Assembly: GCA_943332445.1 (NCBI GenBank)
Contig: CALQPL010000051.1
Span: forward strand, 1-7,154
Length of the DNA: 7,154 bases
Source of the DNA: Bifidobacterium breve
GTDB lineage: Bacteria > Actinomycetota > Actinomycetes > UBA12327
Direction: 5' to 3'
A program made the translations under genes and the position numbers. The notes under the pieces are model-generated. The model had not been told where the DNA came from. It did no database searches and was given only the letters and a program-made list of their open reading frames with translations. How positions within the stretch are numbered: position 1 is the first letter of the stretch; the number at the start of each line of letters is the position of its first letter. Shown in pieces: positions 6,542 to 7,154 of the stretch.

Positions 6542-6553
6542 TCACACCCCCTG
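6532..6553. repeat. Short direct repeat CACCCCCTG at maf end
   Basis: Two exact 9-bp copies of CACCCCCTG (6532-6540 and 6545-6553) are separated by 4 bp (13-bp period). They straddle the maf stop codon TGA at 6539-6541. A third C-rich stretch follows at 6558-6566 (CTGCCCCCG). Such a phasing of little more than one helical turn could suit a regulator binding one DNA face, but C-runs also arise by slippage. No function is supported. Confidence 0.4.
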
Positions 6554-6584
6554 CGACCTGCCCCCGAGGGTCTGACGCTTTGTT

Positions 6585-6594
6585 ACCGGCCGGT
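6585..6594. promoter_or_regulatory. Palindrome ACCGGCCGGT upstream of accA
   Basis: This perfect 10-bp palindrome sits between the possible -35 and the candidate -10 of accA, where a repressor would block polymerase. It resembles no operator I can name with confidence (for example BioQ or FasR sites), and short GC palindromes are common in GC-rich DNA. Position is the only argument for function. Confidence 0.25.
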
Positions 6595-6639
6595 TGCCTA
6601 GACTGAAGCGGCTCTGTGCAATGCAAGGCTCCACAATCG

Positions 6640-6644
6640 AAGGG
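6640..6644 (+). promoter_or_regulatory. Ribosome-binding site of accA (AAGGG)
   Basis: AAGGG lies 7 nt before the GTG at 6652 and fixes that codon as the start. This start puts VRKVLIANRGEIA at the N-terminus, as in other biotin carboxylases. Confidence 0.7.
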
Positions 6645-6651
6645 TTCGACC

Positions 6652-7154
6652 GTGCGCAAGGTTCTCATTGCTAACCGTGGCGAAATCGCTATCCGAGTGG
6701 CGCGTGCCTGTCGCGACGCTGGCCTGACCAGTGTGGCCGTGTACGCAGATCCCGATCGCGACGCCCAGCACGTCAAGGCAGCCGACGAGGCGTACGCCCT
6801 GAATGGAGCAACTGCGGCCGAGACATACCTGGTGATTGACAAGTTGCTTGAGGTAGCAAAGACCAGTGGTGCCGATGCGGTTCACCCTGGTTATGGGTTT
6901 CTTAGTGAGAACGCAGCTTTTGCTCAAGCGGTGATTGATGCAGGCTTAACGTGGATCGGTCCTCCCCCCGCTGCCATTGATGGCTTGGGCGACAAGGTCA
7001 AGGCACGCCACATTGCGCAACGAGCCGGTGCCCCTCTGGTGGCAGGTACGCCTGACCCCGTGGAAAACGCTGACGAAGTCGTGGCTTTTGCCAAAGAAAA
7101 CGGCTTGCCCATTGCCATTAAGGCTGCCTTTGGTGGCGGTGGACGCGGTCTGAA
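6652..7154 (+). CDS. accA: Acyl-CoA carboxylase alpha subunit, biotin carboxylase part (cut by window edge)
   Basis: The 167 codons from GTG 6652 encode the start of a biotin carboxylase, which uses ATP and bicarbonate to carboxylate biotin. Visible are the N-terminal fold KVLIANRGEIAIRVARACR (3-21), HPGYGFLSEN (78-87), WIGPPPAAIDGLGDK (101-115), and the beginning of the ATP-grasp domain with Lys157 (PIAIKAAFGG) and the glycine loop GGGGRG (161-166). In actinobacteria this subunit is usually about 590-670 residues and carries the biotin-carrier domain with its MKM motif at the C-terminus. That part lies beyond the window, so an acetyl/propionyl-CoA alpha subunit is inferred from its neighbours (pccB, accE, birA). 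A pyruvate carboxylase start looks similar but would not normally sit here. No frameshift is seen in the visible part. Confidence 0.94.
   Translation, partial: MRKVLIANRGEIAIRVARACRDAGLTSVAVYADPDRDAQHVKAADEAYALNGATAAETYLVIDKLLEVAKTSGADAVHPGYGFLSENAAFAQAVIDAGLTWIGPPPAAIDGLGDKVKARHIAQRAGAPLVAGTPDPVENADEVVAFAKENGLPIAIKAAFGGGGRGL

Larger units (their letters stand above)
6542..6651 (+). promoter_or_regulatory. maf-accA intergenic region with candidate accA promoter
   Basis: This 110-bp gap is the largest in the window. TAGACT at 6599-6604 fits the TANNNT -10 pattern and would start transcription near 6611, giving a leader of about 40 nt before the accA GTG. The -35 is not clear: CTGACG (6572-6577) is 21 nt away and TTGTTA (6580-6585) only 13 nt away. 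No hairpin followed by a T-run is seen after maf, so readthrough from the pccB operon remains possible. I found no RNA gene or riboswitch fold in this stretch. Confidence 0.4.

Noticed and set aside
6554..6575. Possible terminator after maf (GACC...GGTC with C-rich loop)
   Set aside because: The stem is only four or five pairs and no T-run follows, so it is not a credible intrinsic terminator.
1..7154. Mobile element, CRISPR array, tRNA or rRNA
   Set aside because: No transposase or integrase motifs, no regularly spaced repeats longer than about 10 bp, and no cloverleaf-like or rRNA sequence seen on either strand.

Overview
The window looks like a chromosomal segment from a member of the Actinomycetota. 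Four things point there. The acyl-CoA carboxylase beta subunit is close to the Streptomyces/Mycobacterium PccB type. It is followed by the small epsilon subunit, which is found essentially only in actinobacterial carboxylases. A Maf gene and the biotin-carboxylase alpha subunit come next in the usual actinobacterial order. Candidate -10 boxes follow TANNNT. Base composition is moderately GC-rich, with many A/T-ending codons, so it is less extreme than Streptomyces; an uncultured, possibly aquatic actinobacterium is a reasonable guess but not provable here.

Layout. Two gene sets diverge from a 44-bp gap at 4076-4119. On the minus strand, transcribed leftward, are birA (biotin protein ligase), a two-TM bacterial PH-domain membrane protein, a GAF-GGDEF diguanylate cyclase with an extra C-terminal domain, an OmpR-family response regulator, and the N-terminal part of its sensor histidine kinase, which runs off the left edge. 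Gaps between these genes are 57, 27, 15 and 1 bp, which fits one operon. On the plus strand are the carboxylase beta subunit (pccB/accD), the epsilon subunit (accE, TAATG overlap) and maf (ATGA overlap). After a 110-bp gap with promoter-like signals comes the start of the biotin-carboxylase alpha subunit (accA), cut by the right edge. No intergenic stretch exceeds about 110 bp.

How they fit together. BirA charges biotin onto the carboxyl-carrier domain expected at the missing C-terminus of the alpha subunit. Alpha, beta and epsilon then form an acyl-CoA carboxylase, probably acting on propionyl-CoA to give methylmalonyl-CoA (and perhaps acetyl-CoA to malonyl-CoA). Maf is a house-cleaning nucleotide pyrophosphatase that often travels with this cluster. 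The leftward genes add membrane and signalling functions. A diguanylate cyclase without an RxxD inhibitory site sits beside a complete-looking two-component system, behind the ligase that activates the carboxylase.

Most of the window is ordinary core metabolism. The points I would look at again are: the GGDEF gene in a neighbourhood where I recall an adenylate cyclase in Streptomyces; a strand-specific hairpin at the GGDEF/response-regulator junction that holds the only visible ribosome-binding site of the regulator; and the compact divergent promoter, with overlapping -10 boxes and an apparently leaderless birA. I found no convincing new defence, mobile or CRISPR-like system.
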